Origin: Nakaseomyces glabratus
Taxonomy: Eukaryota > Ascomycota > Saccharomycetes > Saccharomycetales > Saccharomycetaceae
Length of the DNA stretch: 64,000 nt
Direction of reading: 5' to 3'
NCBI RefSeq assembly: GCF_010111755.1
Contig: NC_088962.1
Span: forward strand, 930,001-994,000
Positions 17,741-27,845 of this stretch are shown here, in pieces. Within the stretch, counting starts at the first letter, position 1, and every line of letters begins with the position of its first letter. The notes beneath the pieces are model-generated. The model had not been told where the DNA came from, did no database searches, and worked only from the letters and a program-made list of their open reading frames with translations. A program made the position numbers and the translations under genes.

Positions 17741-20700
17741 ATGACGCCCCAGAGATCTTCATCTTCCGATGAAGGAAGGAAAAACAAGAAACCAAGACTA
17801 GAAGGGTCTAGCTTATCTTCTGGAACCACTCTATCGATTGATCAATTATTTGAAAATCGTTTGAAACATTACAATCTGGATTATAACTTAGACGCCAACA
17901 TTCATGCCAAAAATATATACGACCCTAAGTCAAGATATTTCAGTCGGTCTGTCGAACCTAACTTTCCAATAGTTGAAACACTACCATACAAAATAGAAAG
18001 TCACCTCGATCAAGGAAGATACTTGTGTTATGTTGTGTACAACCTGTATTTGTCAATAACATCGGAAGATATTCAAGGTTTGATACCAATCAGCTGCAAA
18101 GACTTAGCTGCTTTGAGAAATGAGGTGGATAGCATAGTATTACAAACAGACTTATTTAAGATTTCGAATGGGTATGGAGATGTTGAATCTCATTCGAATG
18201 ATATAGGAGATTTCGATGAGACTGAAGATTTGGAAGAGCAACTGGATGATAATGATTTTATAGATATTGGAGGTCCAGACTTCAACGCTACAGGTAAAAT
18301 CACTAATAAGTCCTTGAATATTATAAATGTAAACTATTGGACTAATGAGCTGAAAAATTGTATGCATTTTGATTTTCCTTTATCACTTAGACTGGCATTG
18401 GCAAAGGTATATTATTATCTATCGTTAGTACAAGGACAAAAGGTTTACAGACAACTGCATGTATCGATATTTGAAACATTAGTTAATGCTGATGATGACG
18501 GTACAAATTTTACTGATCTTCTATTGAATTCAGGATTGGTACTCGATCATCAAGTCATGTACGACTTTTTAAGTGAGTTCCTACCATATCCTGATTCGGA
18601 TTTTGTAAGATATGACCTAACCTCTAAGGATGATTTATTCTTATTTAGATTACTTTTAAGACTGGCTCACGCAGCGAAGCCGTTTTACGATAAAAAGAAT
18701 ACTGATTTACTTTCTAAAATCATGTCACAGCTACTCTCAAGCTTAGCACCATCTACTATGTCTACTATACTGCCAATGATAACTTCCTTTGTTCCGTTTC
18801 AGTATAAGAAAGGCTCTAATATCATAGATTACTTTACTTTTCTGTTTAGCATGTGGAGTTCAGTTAGTGCTAATATTGCTGTTGATACCCATATGTATGA
18901 CCTAGTGGGTAACGTTTCAGAGGATGTTCACAAGTATATTTCAAACAATAGTCCTACAGAAAATGATAAAGTTTCTTTTGGCGAATTTGGGATTTTTACC
19001 GAAAATCAAGCATCCTTTATGTTTAACAGTCTTCAAGGTCATTTAAGGACAGATGGTCAAATTCACTCATATTCCAGAACTGTAAGACCTTTTGTTTATA
19101 TGATGAATGGCTGCAACATTGATTCGTTTCTAGTTCTGTTAAAAAAATTAGCCAAATCTATTGAGACATTTGTTCATCCATCTAACAATGGTTTCTGGAC
19201 TAAACCAATCTCAAAATTTATTCATGGTTTTATTAAAATGTATCACGGAAGAGTGATGAAGGAAAAAAAAATGGTTCTTGAAGACATAAAATCATCGATA
19301 TTTCTGAATGGTGATATCCATGGAGATATTGTTGATATCTTTCTTCCTCTTATCAAAATTGGTTCTCAGAATAAAAATTCAGATATTACTAACTCTTATA
19401 TTTCCTCGTTAGCATACCTATTAAGCACTCAACCGCCAAATAGCAGTCAAATTTATGATGGCGTAATACTTGACTTATATGACTCATTAGGCGGTGAATA
19501 TATCAATTCGAGACATAGAACAATCGCCTCTCTGAAACAATTTACGAGGGTAGTAAGATTTATGGCGGAGGATCCATTATATCGGACACATATTTCAAAC
19601 ATATTACTGATCCTTGTTTCAAAAATTGATTTGAATGATGTTCAATTAACCAGCAATCTTATAAATGGTATTGTTTCCATTGTTTCTTTCATACCACTGA
19701 AGACATTTGAATCTAAAGAAGAGATACTGTCATTCGAATCACATACTATACCTTTCATTGAACAACATTATTACTATTTGAAAACAGCAGCAGCGGGTTC
19801 CTTGTTTGAATATGAACCAGAATTCCTTGATAAGGCATTTAAAGCCTCGACAACGGCATTCGAAAACATTCTCAAAATTTTTGTGGATAAATTGTATCAA
19901 TTAGTTGACGTCGACTTAGAAGATCGTTTGATTACGAAAATTAATCAGACAGCTATGATCATGCAGGATTCTATGGATGATTTTCTATTTTCTTATTACG
20001 CTGATTTAATGATAAGGATGTTTTGGGAAAATGACTCTTTTAAAGAAAAAAATCCCAATTATGAAATAATTTCAATTCCGCTAGCAGCAATAATAAAGAG
20101 AGATTCGAAAAGAAGCAAAGAGCTTGTGATTTCTCTCATCAATAACATAAAGCTGCAGGTGGAGAGAGGAGCCGGTTCAATAAGAAGCGCATCGGAGATT
20201 CAATTGAGGGACGTGAAGTTGGTATTATATTTAAGTACCTTAAATGATGTCCTAAGACAATCGCATGCATCAATTCTTGAGTACGGCAAACAATTGATGG
20301 AATTCTTCGAATTTATTTTTGAAGAAATCACAAACCCTCCACTTGACGTTATGACTTCTATATTACTTCACAATACGTTATCTTCTTTGACTACAACGGA
20401 ACTTGTTGACACTAGATTGTTTTCTCAGTACTGTGATCTTGATCTAAGTGAAATGTGGGGTGGTCTACAATTTGACAACCGTAAATACCAATCCCACAAC
20501 CTCGATTTTACATGGCATGTTCCAAGTAGAGATGAAGTTGATTTTGCTATTGAACTGGTAGATAAGATGGTCGAATGCTGTCATAAAGCAGTTGATGATT
20601 TGAAGAAAGAACCGTCTACTGATACGGTTTACGGGGATAAGATACAGAAATATGTACTGATCATCACGCATGCTTTATCCGGTTCAAGTTTATTGTTTGA

Positions 20701-23700
20701 TCCTGACTATAACAGACAGCTCTCTAAAAGTACCGGTTGGAAATATATGGATGAGAAGCTAGCTAACTTCCAGAATCAACAGGACGATTCCAAAGAACAG
20801 ACTAAAGAAATTAGTTTAGAACCTCACCCTGAAAAAAATTTAGCTGTTGAATCTACATCAGATGATTCTATTCACATAAGTTCAGAAGAAACGAATTTGA
20901 TAATGGAAGACTCGATTACTTCCGAGGTTCCCTCGGGTCCTGTAACTCCATCATTTGGTACTGAAAGCCATACGCAAGGTATACCATTTGAAAATACATT
21001 TAGGGAAATCGACATTTATAAAAGTAATTATTACTTTGGAAATAAGGAGGAGGAAAGATTTAATGACCCTCAGTATCTACATATCCATAAATTAAGGGCA
21101 CAAATTGGTAGTTTTTTCCATAACTTATATCTATTTTTGGGTAAACACTTCGAAAACAATACGAGTATGTTTCAAATTCTGCTTCATGGTATGAAGGTTT
21201 GGTTTGCAGACGTAGGAAGAGAGGTTATCTTTAATGAGGAGCCAAATGCATTTTTAGATTTAGACTTTCTGGAAAATATTCAAAGCTTATCACATCTTGA
21301 AGAACCTTTTACACGTACTTGCTTAGCAGTGAAGTCAGATTACTTTCATCAAAGCCGTGTTCTTCTTCAATCAACTACTAGAATACCATCTGCACTGGAG
21401 AACATTTTGTTACGTGATATAATACATTTGTCAATTTCAATTTATCCTGACATATTCACGTCTGCACAAACGACCTTAGTTTACTGTATGAAACAAATTG
21501 TTGGGTCATACCATACAGTTTTGAATGTGATTCTTGACAGTTTGGAAACTTCGATAAAATTAGCCGATCATATGAAGATTGAAGTCATTTTGAAGCTACT
21601 GTTAGTCAAGAAAATATACAGAAAGCTAATGTCAGACTACAAGAACCTAGAAAGATTGTTATTCCTTCTCATTGACTGTTGTAAAATTAATGAATTAGAA
21701 ATCGCTGTGTATGCGGAACAGTTTCTATTATCCATTGGTAAGGGTGTTAAAATCCCATCCAGCGTATGTGTGTTAAACATGCATTCCTATAAACCTATCG
21801 AACCGCCAGAAGAGTTTATACATCTCCAAGTAGAAGCAGTAAAATTAGCAAAAGAAAGGAAAAGGGCTTACTTCTTAGACTTATTAACGGGACTACAACG
21901 GAAGTTTATAGCATACATTGAAAATAACAAGGATTTAGGTTGGAAAATACCAATGTTTGTGGTGCAATATATTACGAAGTTGCAGTCAAGTTTAGAAACT
22001 CAGCCTGAAAGTGTATATGTAGAGGCTGTTTTGAACCAAACTGATACTCGTCATCCACAAATGATTCACTTAATTATAAAGTCCATCCTGGGAATTGCCA
22101 ATAAGATTTTATCCATGTCTGATTATCAGTATGATATAAGCAAAGCCTATGAAAGTACTTTTGATCCAGGGTATATTGAAAAAATTGCTACAGACAACTT
22201 AGATGCTCAAGTCCAATTTACCGATGAAGTTGGGAATTTTACGAAGCCCTCTTATTATATTGATTCCCGGTCATATGTAGGCTGGTTATGTTGGGGAGCA
22301 GAAATGAAAGTTATGAAGACTATACCTATTCAATTGAGTTTGGAACCATCGGAGGCTGAAACTCTGAAAATGATTGGGTCTATCCTGACAAAGAGTTGGT
22401 TACATGAAGTCTGTACACATCTAATTCATGATAATGAAAATAGAGGCGTATTCAGCAGTGGTAATGTCTCCTTTTTTTCCTTCTTGCTTTTGCTGATTAA
22501 TAATGGTTTCTGTGGTTTACAAGTTGAAGATATCTTTGGTTTGTGTAATGATATCTATGACACTAACGACAAACCATCGATGATAATGTCTGTTGAAATA
22601 GTAGCAGGTTTGATAACTGGTACTAAGTATATGGTACCAGAGATGATTGGTAAAAGAGATCGGTTTTTAGAAAAGTTTTTGAACCAGAAACTAGGCGCAG
22701 AGTTGAATCATGATGCCTTTGAGATATGGAGCACACTTACCTGGTGGTTACCAACTGTTGTAGATATCAGGAGGTGCCCACCACTCTATGATGTTTTTAG
22801 GAAATTTACTGAAACATTGAGTACTGATTCTGATGCAGCAACTGATCAGGTGTTCAAAATTCAAATGTTTAGGAGCTTCCTTATCGGTTTGGAGTATAGA
22901 AGCCCAGATGCCGAAAAAGAATTATTGAACTTAGTATTTGATCATCCTTATGAACATGTGAGAGAATCTATTGCTAAGTTATTTGCAACTCTTGTCCAAA
23001 ATAAGAGTTGTCCATCTTATTCTTCAGCTCAAAAGCTACTTGAAGTCAACTTCAATAAATATGGTGGTTTAGGGGTTCCATTAAAATCTATTCCAGATGA
23101 TATCGACAATTTCATCAGAGACAAATTCGCATTATTAGACAACGAGTATCATAGTCTTGATAGAACTCTTTCAAGCCAAAAACTAATTAAATCCAGGTAT
23201 TACTACATTGCATCCACACTTTATTATTGGATTAGAGAAATGGCTAGAGGACCAAATAGAGTTTTATTGATACCTTACATTTCTGAAATTGTTATTCCAT
23301 TTCTAGTCTCGTTAATCAGACAAAAGGAATTGAGTAAACTTTCTGGTTTGGACTTAAAAAAGCTTTACGTTGGACTTGCTTACATGCCCTATAGAATAAG
23401 TGATCTAACCCCTGTAATTAATGCACTGTGTGATAAACAGCAAAATGATTCCTCTTACTTACTACAAATTCAATTGTCGTTCATGCAGCATTTTTTTTCA
23501 AATCAATTACTGCAGTTGTCTTCTGATGAGAGTAATAGAATTCTAACGTTTGTCACTGAGAATCTGTATAATTCGGACTTCGTGGAAGTAAGAATTAAAG
23601 CAGCAGCGGTACTATCTGATATTGTTCATAATTTGAAAGAGAATGATCTGGTGACGTTAATTAACTCCTTTGAAAAAGGCTTAGGCTCCCATCCGTGGGA

Positions 23701-23995
23701 AATAAAAAAAGAATTATCAAAAAATGACCCTGTCATTCACGGTAATATATTGGGTCTGGGTGCTATCATCTCTGCCTTCCCATATGTGTTTCCTCTTCCT
23801 AAGTGGATACCAAAGCAGCTGAGCACAATATCTTCCTGGGCAAGGACAAATGGTATATCTGGTATGGCTGCTAAGAATACAATAAATGAGTTTAAGAAAG
23901 TGCGTGCAGATACATGGCATTTCGATAGATTGTCTTTTACATCTACAGAATTAGAAGACTTAGAAGGTGTTCTCTGGAGAAGTTATTATGCATGA
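17741..23995 (+). CDS. BLM10: Blm10, HEAT-repeat proteasome activator (PA200 family)
   Basis: 2084 residues from the ATG at 17741 (MTPQRSSSSDEG). An in-frame TTG upstream is not used as the start. S. cerevisiae Blm10 (YFL007W) is 2143 aa. The protein aligns along its length: the IYDPKSRYFSRSV start region, the acidic loop near 165-180, GPDFNATGKIT, and continuous alpha-solenoid HEAT-like repeats thereafter. The last residues are EDLEGVLWRSYYA, with the penultimate Tyr of the HbYX-type tail that inserts between 20S alpha subunits. Blm10 caps the 20S core and promotes assembly, nuclear import and ubiquitin-independent turnover. A low-complexity acidic insert at about 1010-1080 is the most variable part. 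Confidence 0.98.
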   Translation: MTPQRSSSSDEGRKNKKPRLEGSSLSSGTTLSIDQLFENRLKHYNLDYNLDANIHAKNIYDPKSRYFSRSVEPNFPIVETLPYKIESHLDQGRYLCYVVYNLYLSITSEDIQGLIPISCKDLAALRNEVDSIVLQTDLFKISNGYGDVESHSNDIGDFDETEDLEEQLDDNDFIDIGGPDFNATGKITNKSLNIINVNYWTNELKNCMHFDFPLSLRLALAKVYYYLSLVQGQKVYRQLHVSIFETLVNADDDGTNFTDLLLNSGLVLDHQVMYDFLSEFLPYPDSDFVRYDLTSKDDLFLFRLLLRLAHAAKPFYDKKNTDLLSKIMSQLLSSLAPSTMSTILPMITSFVPFQYKKGSNIIDYFTFLFSMWSSVSANIAVDTHMYDLVGNVSEDVHKYISNNSPTENDKVSFGEFGIFTENQASFMFNSLQGHLRTDGQIHSYSRTVRPFVYMMNGCNIDSFLVLLKKLAKSIETFVHPSNNGFWTKPISKFIHGFIKMYHGRVMKEKKMVLEDIKSSIFLNGDIHGDIVDIFLPLIKIGSQNKNSDITNSYISSLAYLLSTQPPNSSQIYDGVILDLYDSLGGEYINSRHRTIASLKQFTRVVRFMAEDPLYRTHISNILLILVSKIDLNDVQLTSNLINGIVSIVSFIPLKTFESKEEILSFESHTIPFIEQHYYYLKTAAAGSLFEYEPEFLDKAFKASTTAFENILKIFVDKLYQLVDVDLEDRLITKINQTAMIMQDSMDDFLFSYYADLMIRMFWENDSFKEKNPNYEIISIPLAAIIKRDSKRSKELVISLINNIKLQVERGAGSIRSASEIQLRDVKLVLYLSTLNDVLRQSHASILEYGKQLMEFFEFIFEEITNPPLDVMTSILLHNTLSSLTTTELVDTRLFSQYCDLDLSEMWGGLQFDNRKYQSHNLDFTWHVPSRDEVDFAIELVDKMVECCHKAVDDLKKEPSTDTVYGDKIQKYVLIITHALSGSSLLFDPDYNRQLSKSTGWKYMDEKLANFQNQQDDSKEQTKEISLEPHPEKNLAVESTSDDSIHISSEETNLIMEDSITSEVPSGPVTPSFGTESHTQGIPFENTFREIDIYKSNYYFGNKEEERFNDPQYLHIHKLRAQIGSFFHNLYLFLGKHFENNTSMFQILLHGMKVWFADVGREVIFNEEPNAFLDLDFLENIQSLSHLEEPFTRTCLAVKSDYFHQSRVLLQSTTRIPSALENILLRDIIHLSISIYPDIFTSAQTTLVYCMKQIVGSYHTVLNVILDSLETSIKLADHMKIEVILKLLLVKKIYRKLMSDYKNLERLLFLLIDCCKINELEIAVYAEQFLLSIGKGVKIPSSVCVLNMHSYKPIEPPEEFIHLQVEAVKLAKERKRAYFLDLLTGLQRKFIAYIENNKDLGWKIPMFVVQYITKLQSSLETQPESVYVEAVLNQTDTRHPQMIHLIIKSILGIANKILSMSDYQYDISKAYESTFDPGYIEKIATDNLDAQVQFTDEVGNFTKPSYYIDSRSYVGWLCWGAEMKVMKTIPIQLSLEPSEAETLKMIGSILTKSWLHEVCTHLIHDNENRGVFSSGNVSFFSFLLLLINNGFCGLQVEDIFGLCNDIYDTNDKPSMIMSVEIVAGLITGTKYMVPEMIGKRDRFLEKFLNQKLGAELNHDAFEIWSTLTWWLPTVVDIRRCPPLYDVFRKFTETLSTDSDAATDQVFKIQMFRSFLIGLEYRSPDAEKELLNLVFDHPYEHVRESIAKLFATLVQNKSCPSYSSAQKLLEVNFNKYGGLGVPLKSIPDDIDNFIRDKFALLDNEYHSLDRTLSSQKLIKSRYYYIASTLYYWIREMARGPNRVLLIPYISEIVIPFLVSLIRQKELSKLSGLDLKKLYVGLAYMPYRISDLTPVINALCDKQQNDSSYLLQIQLSFMQHFFSNQLLQLSSDESNRILTFVTENLYNSDFVEVRIKAAAVLSDIVHNLKENDLVTLINSFEKGLGSHPWEIKKELSKNDPVIHGNILGLGAIISAFPYVFPLPKWIPKQLSTISSWARTNGISGMAAKNTINEFKKVRADTWHFDRLSFTSTELEDLEGVLWRSYYA

Positions 23996-24336
23996 TTAAA
24001 CTGTGACATTTAATATTACCGTTAGCTATAAACCCCATACATATAATAACATAGCATATATTTAGCTTTTGATTGTAGTCATGTTACTCAGAATTATATT
24101 ACCCATTGCTATTATCATTTTTTTACATTTTGGTTGTTCCGATTGTATCGACTGAAAGAAATAAGAGGGCTGGCTTAATGTTGAGATGAGAATGTCAAAA
24201 GAATTAAAATTAGCTATCTTCAGATTTAAATGTTTGTTAACATCCTTATAGCACAGCCAAGTAATCAGAAGTAAGCGCTTAACTAGAAGGCTTTTAGGCA
24301 AAGCAGTTATAGTGCTTTGAAGGACAGTTGAAGCCC
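23996..24336. other. Intergenic BLM10-ULP1
   Basis: A 341-bp AT-rich spacer between tandem genes, with no recognised element. A minus-strand ORF at 24062-24358 overlaps the ULP1 start and looks fortuitous. Confidence 0.5.
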
Positions 24337-26103
24337 ATGTCAGTAGATTTGCATACATTAGAGAGAAGCAGCAAAGAGTACACGCCGATTTATGGTACCA
24401 TTCTCACTGCGAGGGTTATGAGCGACTCAAATACTGTATTTAGTAGGAAGCGGAACTTAAAGAAGAACGTTAATAAAGCCTCTGGAAGGGTAGCATCGAA
24501 CTTAAATATGGAAGAAAGAAAATGTTCAAATCTTAAAGGAAGCAATGGTGAGAGCATGAATAGAGCAACTAGGATTTTACGGTGGATAAGTAATGTAATG
24601 GGATCGTCCAAGAATGATACTGATGACAATAATAAGAGTACTGAAGATATCTCAAGTATAGATAGTAGTACAGGACAGGAAAGATCATTATCAAGTAATT
24701 CAAGTGGAACTATAAACAGCGAGTCGCCAATAGGTCATAAGCGAACGAATCAGGAATCTCTGATGGATAAAACTAAAACAAAATCAAGAAAGCTAAATTG
24801 CGTTGACCATAAATCTATGCCATTCTTTGATCCACCCTCGGCAAATATGATGCCTAGACTACTAAGCTTTTCTAAAAACCATCCTTACCAATGGCACGAA
24901 TGGGAATGTGAGTTACCAACAAGTAGTAAAAGGTCTGGAAATAAAGCAAGCACATCCACTAAAAGTCAATATGGTACTCAATTTGTCAAATATACAAAAA
25001 CGAAGAGAAGCTCCCAGACTGCCTCTATTAGAATCGGAACGTCGAATGATGTTGGCAAAGAATTTGAATATTTGAGAATGATCTATAATGGTGAATATGA
25101 CCTTCCGGAAACAATTAAACTAGAGAGAGAGAGGCAACTGAAATTATTACATGATGACCGAGGTCGTGATGCTATGTTGAGGGCATCTGTCTCGGAACTA
25201 ACGAATCGTATTAGCTCTATTCTAAAAGAAACTCTTCCGAGGGCGAGAAATGATGATCTAATAATACTAAAGGAGAAGAACGTTTCAGAGCTTGACAAAA
25301 AGAGGCAAGAATTTGAAAGACAAAGGACGAAATTCAATCAAATGAAACTAATCTTTGATAGAGAACATATTAGCTATAAAAAATTGCAAGAGGAAAGGAG
25401 AAAAATACAGATAGAAAATAGAAGTAAGCAAAAGTCTGAAAGATTGGTGCCGAATCTTACCCAGAAAGAAGTTGACGAAGTCAAGAAAGTTTTACAGAGA
25501 AGCGATAATGGTCTTCTGATGAATAGAGAAAATCTTGAAATATTTGTTAGAGATTTTAAGACCCTTGGAAAAGCAAGATGGCTAAATGATACTATTATTG
25601 AGTTCTTCATGAAAAATATTGAAAAGAGTAATGCAAATATTGTTGCCTTCAACTCATTTTTCTATACCACGCTGTCCGAGAGAGGCTACCAAGGTGTAAG
25701 AAGATGGATGAAGAGGAAGAAGAAACAAATTGCTAAACTTGATAAAATATTTGTTCCTGTTAATTTGAACCAATCACATTGGGCATTGGGCATGATAGAT
25801 ATAGAAAACAAGCGCATAATATTTGCTGATTCCTTATCAAATGGTCCGAACGCCATGAGTTTTGCGATTTTAGCTGATTTAAAGAATTATGTTATCCAAG
25901 AGAGTCAGAAAGAACTTGGTGACGACTTTGAGCTTGTACATTTACAATCACCTCAGCAACCGAATGGTTACGATTGTGGAATATATGTTTGTATGAACAC
26001 CTTGTACTTAAGCAAAGAAAATGAATTACAATATGACTACAAAGAAGCAGTTTCAATGAGAACATATATCGGCCACCTAATCTTAAGCGATTCGTTAAAG
26101 TAA
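24337..26103 (+). CDS. ULP1: Ulp1, SUMO-specific C48 cysteine protease
   Basis: 588 residues from the ATG at 24337 (S. cerevisiae Ulp1/YPL020C is 621 aa). The C-terminal about 210 residues are the Ulp1 peptidase with the full triad: His481 (NQSHWALG), Asp498 (FADS) and Cys547 (NGYDCGIYVC), with the oxyanion Gln in PQQPNG just before. His-Asp and Asp-Cys spacings (17 and 49) equal those of the S. cerevisiae enzyme. The N-terminal half is basic and Ser-rich (nuclear-pore tethering region). A coiled coil at about 320-370 precedes the catalytic domain. The enzyme matures SUMO (Smt3) and removes it from substrates at the nuclear envelope. It is plus-strand beside BLM10 and divergently oriented relative to its S. 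cerevisiae partners. Confidence 0.97.
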   Translation: MSVDLHTLERSSKEYTPIYGTILTARVMSDSNTVFSRKRNLKKNVNKASGRVASNLNMEERKCSNLKGSNGESMNRATRILRWISNVMGSSKNDTDDNNKSTEDISSIDSSTGQERSLSSNSSGTINSESPIGHKRTNQESLMDKTKTKSRKLNCVDHKSMPFFDPPSANMMPRLLSFSKNHPYQWHEWECELPTSSKRSGNKASTSTKSQYGTQFVKYTKTKRSSQTASIRIGTSNDVGKEFEYLRMIYNGEYDLPETIKLERERQLKLLHDDRGRDAMLRASVSELTNRISSILKETLPRARNDDLIILKEKNVSELDKKRQEFERQRTKFNQMKLIFDREHISYKKLQEERRKIQIENRSKQKSERLVPNLTQKEVDEVKKVLQRSDNGLLMNRENLEIFVRDFKTLGKARWLNDTIIEFFMKNIEKSNANIVAFNSFFYTTLSERGYQGVRRWMKRKKKQIAKLDKIFVPVNLNQSHWALGMIDIENKRIIFADSLSNGPNAMSFAILADLKNYVIQESQKELGDDFELVHLQSPQQPNGYDCGIYVCMNTLYLSKENELQYDYKEAVSMRTYIGHLILSDSLK

Positions 26104-26343
26104 GGATTGGTTAAATAATTACTATGCACTAATATCGTATATGTATTTAATTCAATACAAACAGACTATTCGTTATAGAAGCTTCATTACGCTCCTCCCC
26201 AATTGCAATACCCATATAGGAACAAGAATATTCTATTTCTTTTTTAGTAAAGGAGTGCTTATCTAATATATGATGGAATTACCCAAACAAAACTGAACTT
26301 CCATTCCATACCAGCGGATAATACCATTTAGGATTAAACAAAT

Positions 26344-27438
26344 TTAGAGTTTCTCATCAATGGACTTCTTATCTCTGACCTTTTCTGTTGTGTGGGTATC
26401 CTTATTCATGTCTTTTTGGTTGTCGTCACCTTTAATCGAAGCCTTATCCTCATGCTTTTCACTATCAGCGTTTCCATCATTTTTCAGTGAAGTATTATTA
26501 TTATCCAAAGATAATTGCTTAATCTCCTCAATTACATTATCTACTTCATTCTCCATTATACTTTCCTTTCCATGTGATAATGAGAGTTTCTCTAATTCTT
26601 TATCCCATCCTAATTCCTTTACAAGCTGGTTTGCGAAGTCATCAGTATGTTCGGAAAACTTCAAATCCATATCTCTTGGGGATGTCAGAAAATCACCCAC
26701 AACATCCAAATTACATAGTACCCTGCGCACGTTATTGGGCACATCATTAGGTAAAGAGGCAAATGGGTATACAGTCAAAGATGTACCAGCCACTATGACT
26801 ATGCTATTGCTCTCTTCTTCTAACCATTCCAAGTCGGTATCCCATGAATCAAAGAAACGCTTTGGTAAGTTTTCTCCAAAAAAGACAATCTTTGGCTTAA
26901 TCAATGCTTCACATTCAGGGCATCTCAAATATTCAAACTCTTTCATGTCGTTATTATGTTTCATTTTATACTTGTTATATCTCAATAGAGCTTTCTTAAA
27001 ATCGTCGAGCGGGAACTCCTTGTCACACCCGATGCAATGATTCTTGGCAAAACTACCATGGGCTTCTACCAGATAGTCATCAGGTATACCTGCTTCTCTT
27101 TCCAGAGTGTCAATGTTCTGCGTGTACACTCGGCGCAATCTACCGTTTTTCTCCAACACCTTCATCAGGTAGTGGAATTTTGAAGGTTTGAAATTACCAG
27201 GATATAATTCATCAGCCAGCAAATAAAAGGGCTGGGGGTTCTCCTGGTAGTATTCAATATCAAAAACTGCTTCTGCATAAGGTAACTTCAATTTGGATAA
27301 GTTATGGTATAATCCAGTCTTTGGTGACCTGAAATCAGGTATACCACTCGAAGTTGATATACCTGCACCAACCAAGAAAATAACTTTACTACTAGGATAC
27401 TTCTTCAAGTGTTCTGCAACTACCTTAACCTGTTCCAT
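26344..27438 (-). CDS. HST2: Hst2, cytosolic sirtuin NAD-dependent deacetylase
   Basis: 364 residues (S. cerevisiae Hst2/YPL015C is 357). The Rossmann NAD site GAGIS at 24-28, GIPDFRS at 32-38 and TQNIDTLE at 106-113 are intact. The catalytic His127 is in HGSF. The zinc ligands are Cys135, Cys138, Cys173 and Cys176. The C-terminal 80 residues are Lys/Asp/Asn-rich and disordered, including a LEKLSLSHG helix, comparable to the autoinhibitory and export tail of Hst2. The family deacetylates histone H4K16 and other targets. It is convergent with ULP1, with a spacer of only 240 bp, and divergent from tRNA-distal CIP1. Confidence 0.96.
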   Translation of the reverse strand: MEQVKVVAEHLKKYPSSKVIFLVGAGISTSSGIPDFRSPKTGLYHNLSKLKLPYAEAVFDIEYYQENPQPFYLLADELYPGNFKPSKFHYLMKVLEKNGRLRRVYTQNIDTLEREAGIPDDYLVEAHGSFAKNHCIGCDKEFPLDDFKKALLRYNKYKMKHNNDMKEFEYLRCPECEALIKPKIVFFGENLPKRFFDSWDTDLEWLEEESNSIVIVAGTSLTVYPFASLPNDVPNNVRRVLCNLDVVGDFLTSPRDMDLKFSEHTDDFANQLVKELGWDKELEKLSLSHGKESIMENEVDNVIEEIKQLSLDNNNTSLKNDGNADSEKHEDKASIKGDDNQKDMNKDTHTTEKVRDKKSIDEKL

Positions 27439-27757
27439 TATCTTTTGGGTTGCGACGCTGGTCCCGTCAGTATTTGACCATCTAAATGAGACGACTGTCC
27501 TATTTTAAATGAAATCAACTTGCTCTTTAACAAAGGTTCATACTTCTTTTTTAATAACTATGATTTACATGTTTAACGGAAAAACTCGAGGAAATAGGTA
27601 TGCAAGAAAAGCCGACGGGGATGTGCCTAGGGTCTGACTATAGAAGAAAAAACAAAAATTAATTATGCATAGAACGGATCTTTGGTTTCTGTAGAAATGC
27701 CGGAAAAACTTAAATTTCTTCGCCTTTGAAGAAAAGGACATTCTGGCACAAGGCGGG
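27439..27757. other. HST2 upstream region
   Basis: About 320 bp between the HST2 ATG and the tRNA-Asn terminator, AT-rich, with no recognised element. Confidence 0.45.
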
Positions 27758-27766
27758 AAAAAAAAA
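27758..27766 (-). terminator. Pol III terminator of tRNA-Asn
   Basis: Nine consecutive A on the plus strand (T9 on the transcribed strand), 5 nt past the tRNA 3' end. Confidence 0.85.
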
Positions 27767-27771
27767 GATAC

Positions 27772-27845
27772 CGACCCCGGTGAGGATTGAACTCACGATC
27801 TTGCGATTAACAGTCGCACGCCTTAACCAGCTTGGCCACGGAGTC
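27772..27845 (-). tRNA. tRNA-Asn(GTT)
   Basis: 74 nt with discriminator G. The acceptor stem GACTCCG pairs with CGGGGTC through one G-T wobble. The anticodon loop CTGTTAA gives GTT (plus-strand 27809-27811). The D arm TGGCCAAGCTGG and T arm GAGTTCAATCC match the standard boxes. No intron is present. It differs from the S. cerevisiae sequence at only a few positions. Confidence 0.97.

Noticed and set aside
24062..24358. 98-codon minus-strand ORF overlapping the ULP1 start
   Set aside because: Low-complexity AT-rich translation that runs into the real ULP1 N-terminus on the other strand.
26360..27040. 226-codon ORF antisense to HST2
   Set aside because: Lies entirely within a well-supported sirtuin gene, with Ser/Leu-rich shadow composition.
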